Under the pieces are notes generated by a model. That model made no database searches, was not told where the DNA came from, and saw only the letters and a program-made list of their open reading frames with translations. The translations under genes and the position numbers were made by a program. Shown in pieces: positions 37,408 to 49,821 of a DNA stretch of 64,000 nt (the first letter of the stretch is position 1; every line of letters begins with the position of its first letter). The stretch is from Malurus cyaneus samueli (Eukaryota; Chordata; Aves; Passeriformes; Maluridae). The DNA lies in assembly GCA_009741485.1 (NCBI GenBank), contig CM019214.1:54676201-54740200 (forward strand), read 5' to 3'.

Positions 37408-37995
37408 TGTCATGGTTTAATCCTAGCCAGCAACTCAGCCCCACACAGCCACTCGCTCACTCTCCTCTGGCAGCTCAGGAGAGAAAGAGAAAAAATGAGA
37501 CAACTCACATGCTGAGATAAAGACAGTTTCATACATAAAGCAAAAGCTTTGCATGCAAGCAAAGCAGAACAAGGACTTCATTCCCCACTTCCCATGGGCA
37601 GGAAGGTGCTCAGACTTCTCCAGGAAAGCAGGGCTTTATCACGTGTAACACTGACTTGGGAAGACAAAGGCCATCACTCCAAACCTTCCCCATTTCCTCT
37701 GGCTTCCCCCAGCTTTGTACGCTGAGTATGACATCATATGGTGTGGGATATTCCTTAGATCAGTTTGGGTCAGCTGTCCCAACTGTGTCCCCTGTCAAGT
37801 TCTTGTGCACCCCCAGCCTCCTCCCTGCTGGGGTAGGATGAGAGGCAAGACAGACTTTTCCTTGGTATAAACACGATTTAGTAACAACTAGACCATTAGT
37901 TTCTTATCGTCATTATTCTCATACTAAATCCAAAGAAGAGCAGTGTACCACCTACCAGGAAGAAAATTAACTCTACTGCAGCAGAAACCAGGACA
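37408..37995 (-). mobile_element. Solo LTR of an avian endogenous retrovirus
   Basis: A 588-bp element with TGT...ACA ends (TGTCATGGTTTAATCC at 37408; AACCAGGACA ending 37995). In the sense orientation (minus strand) it starts TGTCCTGGTTTCTGCTGCAG and continues with GAGTTAATTTTCTTCCTGG, GGGTGCACAAGAACTTG, GGGACAGCTGACCC and GAATATCCCACACCATATGA. A weakened TATA-like GTACAAAGC, CTGTCTTTATCTCAGC and CTGAGCTGCCAG (37478-37467) follow. The order matches the plus-strand LTR at 10756-11402. No gag, pol or env sequence lies on either side, so this is a solo LTR left by LTR-LTR recombination. The flanks (TTCAGA on the left, AGAACC on the right) do not form a clear target-site duplication. The family assignment (ERVL-like or ERVK-like) is not decided here. 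Confidence 0.93.
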
Positions 37996-40900
37996 AGAAC
38001 CTAAAATGGCCCAAGCCTGAAATGAAAAAGAATACCTACTAAGGACACTAGTTATTAGATAATAATGAATAGAAATAGAGACATAGCTACAGCTTCGGGG
38101 AGGCCAAGCACTTTTGAATCAGTCCTTTAAAAAGCTGTCTATAGAGTCAGACTTTATTACGTCCTCTATCTCTGGCCCAGAAAACCTTAAATTCATTACT
38201 GAACAGTGACTTACCTTCAGCAGGAGGGTTGTAGGTCACAACGCCCCTGCATTGTGCCAGTGTAAGAATTCAGCTTTAACTCTTCCATCCTTTCTTCCTT
38301 AGCATGAGAAAATAACTGGATTAGATCTCTCTTTTGCTGCTGAGATACGGTCAAATCTCTTACCTCTCTGTTGCTCTTTTCAAATTTAAACACTGCTTAA
38401 ACCAAGTCCATGCAGTATGTAGTTCACCTGTAATTTGTAATGGTATATGCATTTTTGCTTCATGAAAATATTATGAAGAGTATATGTAGCTAGATGTCTT
38501 AAAGATTTATTATCAGTGAATTTGTCATCTTCAGAGATTTTTACTTGAAGCTAGAGCCCAGTCCAGAAAAGGAGGATTCCCAACTCCAAATCCTATGCAG
38601 TTTTTGCTTTGTCAGGATGTCTGCTCCATTAAACAATTAACCCAAAATTGCACGACATTTTTTAAGAGACAGGACTAAAACAGTTTGACCAAGGTCCAAG
38701 ACCTAATATCCTAAGACTTAGTTGTTAAAAACACAAAAAAAACCAAGTTCGTTTTAAATGGATTCTTTCTTAAAGCAACATTTTTTCTGGTTTTCTAACT
38801 AAAAGTTGTCTGAAAACATTGCAGAATAGAGCCACGTAGTATCTTTGAACACAGGCTTTATGTTAGAGCATAGAGGCTGCAACATTTTTCACTGTTCTCT
38901 GTTAAATCATGCATTCAGTTGTTTCCATTTATACAGCATCAAAGCAGTTGAAATCCAATTGAAAAGTTTCTTTAGACAACCATTGTGCAGGAACATGATG
39001 TCAATATTAATAAAGGCTGAATTTCCCCTTGGCTCACTTCTTACAGATAAGCTTTTCAATAATACACTGCTTGCACCAAAGGTCTGATGGGACTGGGAAT
39101 AGTAAAAAACACTAATAAAAGAATGTTGAATGTTTTTATATTAAATTTCCCCACAGGCAAACTGAAAAGCCTACTTAGAGTACGCCAATCAACATGGCAC
39201 TTATTAAATGTAACAAGAGTCCTGTTACAACAGATCTTTAAAGCCCCTAAATATGAATTAGAAAGTAAAGACAAAAGACAATTACCGATGTATTTCTAAA
39301 TTGAAGCCCTGGACACCTCACCTGATACTCACGAATATGACACTATGTTTGATCTTCAAAAAGGCTCCATTTTTATCAGCCTACAGCTATAATTTTATTA
39401 CTGCTATTTACTGTAGTTAAAATGTTATCCTTTCCATTCCCAGTGTTTTAAAGTGCAATTTTATGTTTGAGAAAAATACTGTAATTATTTAGAAATACAT
39501 GAAGCCTGTAAATAGGGTACAATAGCCACAGAAGCCTGGTCTGGGAAATGTAAGGAAAATGGAAGTACCTGAGTAAAAGTAGTGACAACAGTTAGGCCAA
39601 TTAGAACAAAGGCTTGTGTTTTCTAATCAGAACATGGACGACTGGGTGCCTGAAAAACATTTCATTGTGAGGATTACATCTGGTACACAAAGGCTCATCT
39701 CTTACGCCTGAATTTAAGCAATTTTTTTTCACCCTGTCAAGGCAGTGACAAATATATTAAATCTGTCTGTCTTCTGAGATTGTAAACCCCAATCTGAGAT
39801 TTTGCCTGGGGCACAGCAATAAAAAATAAACTCAATTGTTAGGCATAAGGTTTATTTTCTGCAGATGGAAAGAGAAAGCAAAAAGAATGTAAGACCTTTT
39901 GCAGGATTGTAGTTTGTCTGTAAACAATCAGATTAAATTAATCTAAATTGCTGTGATAAATTCAAACTCCTAAGAAACTAGGACAATTCCTAAAACAGTA
40001 TTGGCATTTGTGTTAATTGGCATGTATTAACTTGGAAAAAGAGATGCATATTATTTCACAAAAAGAAGACAACAATAAAGCATTTGTGAAATGCATGCTA
40101 ATATTGAGTATTTTGTTTGAAGCTGCAAGCAAAAGGACAAGGCAATGGTTATCAAAGTCTGTTCTGTGGACTCAGTAGTTTTCTAAGTTTGTCACATGAA
40201 AACTTAAATGTCATTTGAAAATGCTGACAACTCACTAAATATGTTCTCATCACATTTGATGAGACTGCACTGGGGATCTTTCAGGTGATTTTCTATTTAT
40301 ATTGGATCATATGTTAAATTTTTCACAAAGAAGCTGTGCTTTTATTAACAGGAAAAGAGGCAGTTACTGTCTTAAAATATTACCCAGGCTATGGAATACT
40401 TTGAAACCCTAGCTTAGGACAGTTTTCTATTTTCCACAGCCCCTGCCACTGAAATACATAAAATACATCTTGTATTTAAGGCTAAGTTCTGAAATAGACA
40501 GATTATGTGTCATAGCTTCCAAGATGAATTAACGCTTGATAAATATTTGAGCTAGTATTTCAGTAGAACTCAATTTTATTTATTCAAAGTTCACTTAAGC
40601 AAAAATTGCAAAGATATTCTACCAGGTATCTCTTGGAGTTTTGCTATAGGCTTGCAGAAACAGATTTGACTGTATAATCTTTGTAATACTGCTGGAGACA
40701 TAAATGTTACCAATAGCTGTGTTACAAGAAAAATGTATTCCCCCTATCCAAACTGGACAATATCACCAGATATCAGCCCTTTTTTTATGTGATAGCCAGC
40801 AAATATATTCACCACATAGCAACTGGATCAGCAAGAGGTCTTTCTGTTTTACATGCAAAATTGAAACTAATTAGTATGTGATAGGGTAGCTGGTCTAGAA

Positions 40901-42837
40901 TATGTGTGAAGTAATCATAAATTCATTCTGTCTATTAAGTTGAAAGATAAATAAAAACAGAGTGGTAAAACAAGTTATGGATTTCAAAAGGAGATATTTC
41001 CTACATAAAGTTCAGCAAAATGTTAGTGAGACCAAGAGGTCCGAATGCTTAATGGTGAAAGCAGAGAAAAGACTTGGTATCACTTTGGGAAGGCTAAGAA
41101 TTTGGAGAAAGAAGACCTTGACCTACTGACATGACTACATATTTTAAGAGAGATATCTTGAAAATGCAGAAAGCAAAAAGAAAAGTACAGAAGAATTGCA
41201 AAATATCCTAGCAGGTCAAGAAATAAAATTCAAGAAATAAAAAAATCCAACTGAATAAGACACTGTGAAAGGTATTAAAAGAAGCACCAAAATAAGTTTT
41301 TAAAACCAGAGCCAAAAGTTTCTGAAAGGAAGCTGTATCCTATACACCATTAATCCTTTTGTCTCATTAACTAAAATAATACTTTGGGTTTTAGTAAGAA
41401 TGTTGCAGCTCTATCATAGTTGAAAAAGTCAGATGAATAACAAGAATGACATCATAAATTCATAATTATTACAACCAAGATGGGAACAGGACACATAAGT
41501 CTTAATGCTCTCAAACTGCATGTCTGTTATGTCTGTTTTCTCTCTGTCCCTGAATGCAAAAAGAGCCAACATCCAGAATTACAAGTCCAGCAGCAGCTCT
41601 CTGTCAATTCAACAGTGAGTAATAGTACAGCTGGAGAAAAACAAATACAATGCATCAAGGGAGGGTGAGGGAAAGAAATCTATCAAGACAACCTTTAAGT
41701 CTGTTCATAGTTACTTTCCTTTACTTTTGTGGCATAAATACAGTTCAGGGACAATATAAAGTGAATAAAGTAAATTGATCTAAAGGATTTTTAATTTTAT
41801 TCATTCTAATTTATGTGATATGATCTAGGAATGAGTATGTCTCATCTGAGTGAGAGTAATTTGTCAAGTTTTCTGAATCATCTATGACTGCATAAATCCC
41901 TGGATCGATAGATTTTAAGGTCACAAGAAACCACCACAGTAATCTAAACTGACCAATGCCCACTGAACCAGTGGCCTCTCTGTGGCAAATAGCATAGCTT
42001 TTTAAACACCTTCCCTTTGCTGGAAAACTCTGCAGATGAAACATATATGCCATCGTGTACCAAATATAATTGTTATATTGTATGTATGTAATCCTGACTT
42101 TCTACCACTCAAATTGGTCCATTTGTTTATGAAGATCCATTCACATTGAGAAGCTGCAAATGATACAGCAACTCCTCTGTTAGAACTTTGTGAATCACAG
42201 AATCACTGAATGTTTCGTTTAAGAACTCAAGTGAAAGCAATACTTGAAACTGTCTATAGATCACATGGAAATAATTCGACAACAGTACTGAAATCAGCTT
42301 TTATCTGTGGACAAATGCAGCATGAAGAAGTGACTGTCTTGTCGCTCCCTGAATATTTCAAACTCTTTGCTCTTTCAAATCTGAATTCTGTGAAGCCAAA
42401 AGCTGTGAAACTTTTCAGAAAGGCAAGCTAATGTTTAGATTGAATAAACACTCTAAAGATGTTTTCTTTTTTGCTTTGTCCAAGCAGGGAAAAAAAAAAG
42501 GTTAAAAGTTAAGATCAGTTTCCTGTGGGGAAGCTGATGAAATGTTTCATTATCTGTGCAGGGAGGCAGTCAGCTTCAAGGAAATGTCACTAACTTAGCA
42601 TGATACTCTTAAACTAAGCATCATCTCACCCAGCAAAACCACAGGAATGCATTATAAGAGAGATCTGTAAAGTAAAATTAAAAAATCTGAAGTAAATTTC
42701 TAAGGAGGGCATTTTCTTCTCCCTCCCTGACTTATAATTAGAGCCCCGCATGGAACAGATAGGTCAGCTTGGTAAATGAGAGAACCTTATTACTTTGTGG
42801 TATCCAATAGAGAGAAAAAGATTGAATATTTTAATCT
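37996..42837. other. Unique sequence with one candidate regulatory block
   Basis: No gene is seen. 39895-40110 carries a forkhead-type TGTAAACA, TTAAATTAATC, SOX-type ACAATAAAG and POU-like ATGCATGCTAAT motifs and is reported as a candidate conserved element. 40960-41310 is purine-rich, with a short direct repeat (CAAGAAATAAAA twice near 41216-41240). Confidence 0.55.
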
Positions 42838-42861
42838 AAAAAAAAAAAAAAAAAAAAAAAA
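42838..42861 (+). repeat. A-run (24 nt)
   Basis: Twenty-four consecutive A residues following TTTTAATCT. Confidence 0.95.
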
Positions 42862-43891
42862 GTGGACATACATATTAGGTATTTTCAACAAGTAGAAGAT
42901 GACTTAGTCTTTTCTGCCACTATTTATGCTCTCGTTTCACGTTTTGGAAGTGGCATCTGAGCAGAGACAAGGCTGTTAAACAATCAATTGAACATTTGTT
43001 TCTCACTTCACATTGATATCCCAGGAGGAGGGATGCTGTCCAACAAACACCAGTCTTATATGTAAATAAGACATAGGGTATGTATTCCCTTTCCCTCTCC
43101 TCTTTCCCCAGTGGGATCCTGGAAGGGGAAAGAAAGGGCAATTTCTCAGTCAAAATTCCTTTTCTTTTTCCTCATCTATTTCCCAGTCAACGATATGGGC
43201 TTCCAGTTACAGAACTACAACCGACCCTTCTTTTCATTGGATAATTTTGAAATTCTTCATAAACACTATTATATCTTCAGCTAAATTCCAATTTATTCTA
43301 GGTAGGTGGCAGATATTTCAGAGAAACAAAATGAAACTCTCCACCAAGCAGTTGATCAAGAGGAAATCTAATCATATACCCCGGTTTAACTACTAAAAAT
43401 TAAATTAAAAAAAGCAATCTTGTCCCAAAAAATCTTCTAAAAGGAGCTCACAATGAGTCAGTGACAAAATGGCTTTCACTCCCATGACATTAAGCAGGCC
43501 TGAGTAAGCAGTCTCTCTGCAGTGGCTTTATCAAAGCTGCTTGACGACTGATAGCAGGAAACTGCATAGTTTGCTGCTTCCTTGTGTATACACAGGATGC
43601 CAAGCATATCTCATTGAGAACATCTGCACTCTTTTCCCAAGATGGTTTTGAAGGGTGCAATGCAGCCAAAAGCAATGCCATGTGGGTTCAGCTGCCCTAA
43701 CAGGTCACCTGATACACGGTGCCAGGCTCTTGGGATAACCACAGAGGCACTTGATGCCAGGGAAAAGTCAATCCACTACCCCACTAATACTTTCTCTTTC
43801 CTCCACAAAATCCACAACAGAGAGTAAGAGTCGTGGATTTGAGGGTTTTGGTGGGTTTTTTTTTTGTTTGTTGGTTTGTTTTTGCCCCCAC

Positions 43892-43892
<1 letters not shown>
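42862..43892. other. Unique sequence between two A-runs
   Basis: No gene is seen. Immediately before the next A-run there is T/G-rich low-complexity sequence (43846-43885) and a 10-bp inverted repeat, TTTTGGTGGG (43846-43855) with CCCACCAAAA (43887-43896). Confidence 0.6.

Positions 43893-43924
<32 letters not shown>
43893..43924 (+). repeat. A-run (32 nt)
   Basis: Thirty-two consecutive A residues directly after CCCCCACC. Because the run is translated as poly-lysine, the 148-codon frame that crosses it (43751-44197) is not evidence for a gene. Confidence 0.95.
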
Positions 43925-43926
<2 letters not shown>

Positions 43927-45853
43927 AAATAAAAGAACAAACAGTCAAGCTTTTAAAAAAGGGAACTTGAAATTACTATTGCTTTTTCTGATTACACTGA
44001 CACTTAAAATCTTGAGGATTTTTAAAATGAGTTGTAAAAATGAAGCTCTTTGCAAAACCAGGAGGTACATCACTGTCATTGCCATTACTAGTTTAGGTAG
44101 CATCTTAAAAACCATTCTAAGTGTATGCTCCAAAAAGCAAACTGATTCGACTCTTTTATCTGCAAAGGCTTTGATTTGCTTTATGATGAAGATTTAAGGG
44201 AAATTTCAGTTTGTAAAAATAGTTCAGAACAAGAAGTTGGCACCATCAGCTCTCCATATATCTTGGATGGTGAATAGATCCTAAAAGGAAAAAAAAAAGG
44301 TTCCATGCACACAAGGACAGTGGAGGAGGAGTGGAATAATTAGCTGGTTGCTATAGTAATACAGATAGAACTAGGACATCCCACTCACATGAAAAGTTTA
44401 TCTTAGATTTTGGTTAACTATTCCTAATATAGCCATTTTTCTTGTCTTGGAAAATCCTAAAGTCTCAGTTTTGCTCCGATTGCAGGAAAAATGCATTTAG
44501 ATTTTCCATAGAATTTAGGTTTCAACAGACAGAAATCTTTCATATTGCTAGGATAAATCTAACTGGGCATCTCTACACCAAAAAAGAGGAGAACTGACAG
44601 AGAAGAATAGAAAATTCAAGACAGAGCTGTCTCACTGCTCTTTCCATTCAAAAAGTACTCCAGAAGTTTGACTGAAATGATAATAGTCTGTGTAAGATTG
44701 CTGTCTGTCTTGAGTACCTTTTTCCCACAAACACCTATGACTTTGTCAGCTCATATTTTATCACCTCCAAGAGCTAACTGTCAGTTTCCCTGGGAAATTT
44801 GACAATGTGACTTGGAAAAGGACACATAAACCTGGACTCAGCACAGAGGCACTAAAGACTTGCTTTAAATTATTGCCTCAGTGTTTGCAACTAGGAAAAT
44901 CGTATGATATGCCTACATAGATGAAAAACCAGTTCTGAATAAATGCTGTCTTAGATGTGACCAGATATGAACAGGGTGTGGAAGAGCTCAGCACGATCCA
45001 CAGGGACTGCCCTGTGCTTCTGTTCTTATCAGTGAAAGGGGGACAGCACTTGGCACCTTCACCAAGACACTTGGAGATAATTAGGGTTAATAACTGACCC
45101 TACCCTTTGCTCACCATCCCCCAGTCATTGTGGCTATCCTTAGTACCTTCCAGATCCTCCCAGGGAGCAGCTGGCTTTGCTGCTGAAATACATGCCTGAT
45201 AACTAAATGTCCCTCAGAAACCTGAGCTGGATACCAGAGTCCTGAAAATTCATGCAGAGTGCAAACAGAATTATTCTGCTTCTGCAGCTTTTTCAACACG
45301 TACACTGGTTTGTGCTGCTGGAGTAATAAAAATGATCACCAGGTAAACAGGAAATTATTTTGAAAATTTGGTTTTTAAGTAAAGCTTAGTTTGCCATTTT
45401 ATAAATTAGCAATAATGAAGCTCATGTGAGTCCTTGGAGTGGAGGTTTCTCTAAGAATATAAGGCATATTAATGGCAATTGCGTTTTATAGATAGCATGA
45501 TACTTCACCTGTCAAAAACAGATGAATGCTGCTGAAGCAAACTCAATACTATTGAAATATACATACATCAGACTCCTTCTATGTTGTATCTCGGGTTTCT
45601 TTTTCTCATTGCATGATTGCTATTTTTCTAGCTTTTGCTGAGGTGAAACGGAACATATTAGACACTTCAGAAAATAAACTAACATATACATTTCTTCTAC
45701 ATATAGCACTATTCCCTAGCCATTGCTGAGAACTGTGATTCATCTTTGGAAGTAAACACCAACTGAAATTACAAGTTTTTTTCCTGGTATTGAGTGACAT
45801 ACATAATCATTCATCTAATATGGACCAGATGGACATTAGAGCAACAAGAAGCA

Positions 45854-45856
<3 letters not shown>
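43925..45856. other. Unique sequence between two A-runs
   Basis: No gene or repeat family is seen. Confidence 0.6.

Positions 45857-45890
<34 letters not shown>
45857..45890 (+). repeat. A-run (34 nt)
   Basis: Thirty-four consecutive A residues after GAAGCAAGC, the longest homopolymer in the window. Confidence 0.95.
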
Positions 45891-45894
<4 letters not shown>

Positions 45895-47807
45895 CTGATT
45901 TTTTAATACTTTTTATGAAATCCTTTTTATGACAGTATCATGGCAATTTGAACATTGAGGTCAATGTAAACATATTCCTCTGTTCACTGGGGACTTGTGT
46001 CACTGTTAGAAAATTGAACTGTGACACTTGATTTATTTAAATAAGACTAAAATATATTAATGTAAATATTAATTATGCACTCATAAATAATCTGAAGATT
46101 GTCTCCTGTTAAAGATGGAGACAAATATGGTCATAAAATGCATATTATAGTCTCCTACACTGTGAAGGAAGAAGTGCTGTCTTCCTTATTGGTATCAGAA
46201 AGCATACAAAGCTGGAACATTTATAAAAGCTGCTCTGCAAATATTTCTGATTATAAGGACATAAACTTCCTTAAGGAATTTGAAATTTGTCTGGTTAGAA
46301 TGAGTTCCTAAAAGATTTTTTTTTAAATGATCAATGATTAAAAGTAAAGAAACAAATTCAGATTTATACAATTAATCTGTATGCGTATGAAATGAAGGAA
46401 AAATGAAAAGAGCTATTTAAATTTAAGAGCTCTGTTCTCAGTAAGACACATTGACATTGGGAGAGGTGAAAAGAAGAGCACTGGAGTCATTTTTGCTCAA
46501 ACTGTAGCGACAAGTAGGCTGGGTACTCCCAGAGCAGGAAAGCACTGAAGGCAGTGATGTAGAAATGCTTCCTCTCTACTGAAGTGTTCCCACAACTAAG
46601 GTAATTCACAGAGGTCAATTATATTAGCATTCAACTCCTTCCAATAAATAGACCAGCATTAATAGACTGATGTGAAGCTTAGGATGTATCCTTCATGTGT
46701 AGCTGTAAATTTTCCCAGTCAGCTGCCCTGAGCTGTGGGTGGAGCCTCCAGGCTAAGCAGTGGATAAATGTAGATTTCAATATCAGAACATGGATGCAAA
46801 AGCCTGCATTCTAACTAAAGCCTACTCCAGCCACCTATGGCCTTCTATGGCCCTGCATATATTAGACAATTAAAATAATTAATTAGATAATTTACATTTT
46901 CTAGCTGCCTTTAAAATTGGGGAAGTAGTTTCAGAACCAAGTATGCACTGTTCTCTGTGAGCTGTTAGGTTTCCAGTCCAACCTTTCACAACTATTTTGC
47001 AGGGGGGAAAAAGGCAAATGGCTTTATTCACTTTAATGTATAAAAGTATGTTTTTCACCTTCTATTGATTCCACCTTATTTCATATGAATAGTCGTGCTT
47101 TCTAATCAAAACAAGTGACAACTCCTATAGTATTCTCATATATACCAATACATCTGATGATGATTTGAAATTGAAGTATTCATAATATTTACTTTTTCCT
47201 ATAATCTTTTTTGCTATTATAGATGAAAAAATATCTTTTAACAAAAAGTGTTTGGTACAAAAAGGACATAATTGCGCATCTTCATTTGCTAATAAATGAC
47301 TAATTGGTCATTCATTCATTCACTTCATATTAATTGTTAAAAGATGAATTATTATGAACTAACCTATTATTAATATCCACATTATATGTGGATCCATGGA
47401 AATTCCATTGCAATATGGTGATTAACTAATGCACCATTATTTTAGAGTTAATTATTATAGTATTAGAATTAACTGTGAAGAAAGGATTCAGGGACTTTTT
47501 CCTATTATTTTTCTTTTAAAATAATTTTGCATTTTACCATATTAAAAAGTGAATCCAGGGAGAGAAATGATCTGAAGCTATTTCATTTTATTTCCCTAGT
47601 TTCTTTCATTTTCATCTTGTATTAATGATTTTTTTAAATGGCAAATATCGCAGTCCAATCAGTACTAAGAAGTAACAGCTGTCTACTAGGAAAATTAATT
47701 GTTCTCAACTTCTCCAAGGTTGTAATGAAGAAAAATAAGAAATAAGAAAATTCAAAAGTCTCTTATTATGTGGAGTATATTTAAATTATATTAAAATTCT
47801 GTTATTT

Positions 47808-47821
47808 AAAAAAAAAAAAAA
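47808..47821 (+). repeat. A-run (14 nt)
   Basis: Short homopolymer after GTTATTT. Confidence 0.9.
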
Positions 47822-48008
47822 GAAAAATACCAACAGTTTCTGAGATGTATATATAGAGTAAATAAATACATCTTTCTAGTGAATAGTCATTGTCATTATT
47901 TCCTAGTCTTAGTTAGGAAACTAAGTCTTCAATATTCATTATGTGTGGTTTTTTCCTTTTTGCTCAGAAAGTCAAAGATCTGTTCTTTCTCTGTATTCAG
48001 TTTGTGCC

Positions 48009-48046
48009 TGTGTGTATACACACATGCACACACATACATGCACACA
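48009..48046 (+). repeat. Alternating TG/CA tract with palindromic core
   Basis: TGTGTGTATACACACA (48009-48024) is a perfect 16-bp palindrome, continued by an imperfect CA-type repeat to 48046. Alternating purine-pyrimidine sequence of this kind can adopt Z-DNA. Confidence 0.88.
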
Positions 48047-49793
48047 GATTCTTCAGGTATGGGAAATATCACTGTTTGATTTGCAACTTTGACAATAATT
48101 CCAGTTAGAATTATTTTTGTTGGTGTTATGGACAACTATGCTAGGTTGTAAATGATTGGATTATTTGAATACAATTTCTCTTGCAAGAATTCAACTACTA
48201 AAAAAAAAATGTGTCATCAATGATAACAAGAATCTCTTAAATCATTATGCTTATTTAAATCACAAGGAATTAGATGGCATTTTTATTTAATATGAATATG
48301 GTAATGCTTGGATTTGGTACTATTACACTGCTGCAGGAGCACCATCCTAGTCCCTGAATTTTTTTTTTGCCTTAATTTAAAACTACCTGTTTAAATAAAT
48401 ACAGTTGATCTTTGATCTGAGACAGTCCTTCCTTTTAAAATTTCATTTGATTGTTTTCAGAAGAGTTTGAAGAAGAGGCTTTTGTAAAAAGATAAAAGAT
48501 AAGTAGTAGTTCAAACTTCTTGTTAATCAGTGTTTCTACCTTATTCCACAATATTACTAGATCACAATCTGAGATCAATGGGATTTATACTTTGTTTGGG
48601 TACTTTCCTAAATCTTCCATTCATCTTCACAGAAAAATGAAAAAAAAATCTTAACTTTGAAATCAAAATAAACTGTCATATGAATACTTCAATGAAATTT
48701 TCTTAGTCTTATTATATATCTTTGAAATAATCAGCTGTGTTTAAGACTGTAGGATTTCTTGAACCCCTTCCCTTGATATCTGGAAGCTCAGAAGTTTTGG
48801 ATTGTGATTGCTGGGAAGAAGAAAACATACATCCTTGGAACAGCCAATATTGATGCTAAAACTGTTCATAAACGTGTTACAAATGTAAATAAATTATGAA
48901 AGATCATGATGGAAACATTCCCATGCTCAAAATATCAAACATGTCTCAGAAAACTTGTTAAGCAAAGTATCTATATCAAACATTACATTAACCAACTTTT
49001 GGAGAGAAAAAGAATTCACTCCCCATCTGACAGTTGTGATGATACTGATCAGTAACCAAGACTGCAGACTGCTGGCTGATGCTGAAGTTAAATGTCTATG
49101 ACAGAAATAGCAGCAGTGATGGATGGCTTTGGATCTGCTGAACTGACAAAATGCTACAATGTTTAGGATGCTTGGTTGTCAGTAAAAACAGGCAACATAG
49201 GGACATGATATTTGCAGTCTTTACATGACATAATATAAAATGATGGTCAGCACTGAACCTTGACTACTTGACATTAACGGCATTAATTTATATGTAGAAA
49301 TCTGCCTACTACAGCTGTGATTCAGGTCATTTGTTGAAATATCAACATGGAGTACAAACTAAAATAAAGAAGTTCAAGTTGATGCAGCTACAAAGACACA
49401 TGAAATTCAAGCTTTTGCACTGATGGCCATGAACTGTGGGGCTTTTTTTTGTGTCATCCTCCTCTAGATCTCCCTTTAAAAGAAAGTGTTTATCAGAAAA
49501 GTACCTCACACAAATATTCTGGGGGCACTAAGATCTGTGTTGTCATTCTTTTTTTATACCTTCCCCTGACTTACAGGAAATAAAAAAGAAAAAATATCAA
49601 GCAAATAGATGAGCCGGTGGCTCACAGAATGTCATGTCATGTAGCTGCTTTTCAAAACTAAGTCAGCATTTCAATCCATCCATGCTTAGTGTTTTCATTG
49701 AATCAGCCTCCATAGTTTCCACCAAACTTTTTGTTCCCCATTCTAGTCTGCTTGTATTTTAGGCTCTTCTCTTTCAGCTAAAGTAATATCCTT

Positions 49794-49821
49794 TAAAAAA
49801 TAAATAAATAAATAAATAAAT
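49794..49821 (+). repeat. (TAAA)n microsatellite
   Basis: About six TAAA units after an A-run. Confidence 0.93.

Noticed and set aside
10756..37995. The two LTRs as the ends of one provirus
   Set aside because: They are in opposite orientations, 26 kb apart, with no gag, pol or env sequence between them. They are independent solo LTRs.
42195..42225. Possible CR1 tail (AATCACAGAATCACTGAATG)
   Set aside because: Only about 20 bp resemble the inverted octamer tail. The sequence that follows does not continue into CR1 3' UTR.
43751..44197. 148-codon plus-strand open frame
   Set aside because: It crosses a 32-nt A-run translated as poly-lysine and a T-rich tract. Its length comes from low-complexity sequence, and no domain is visible.
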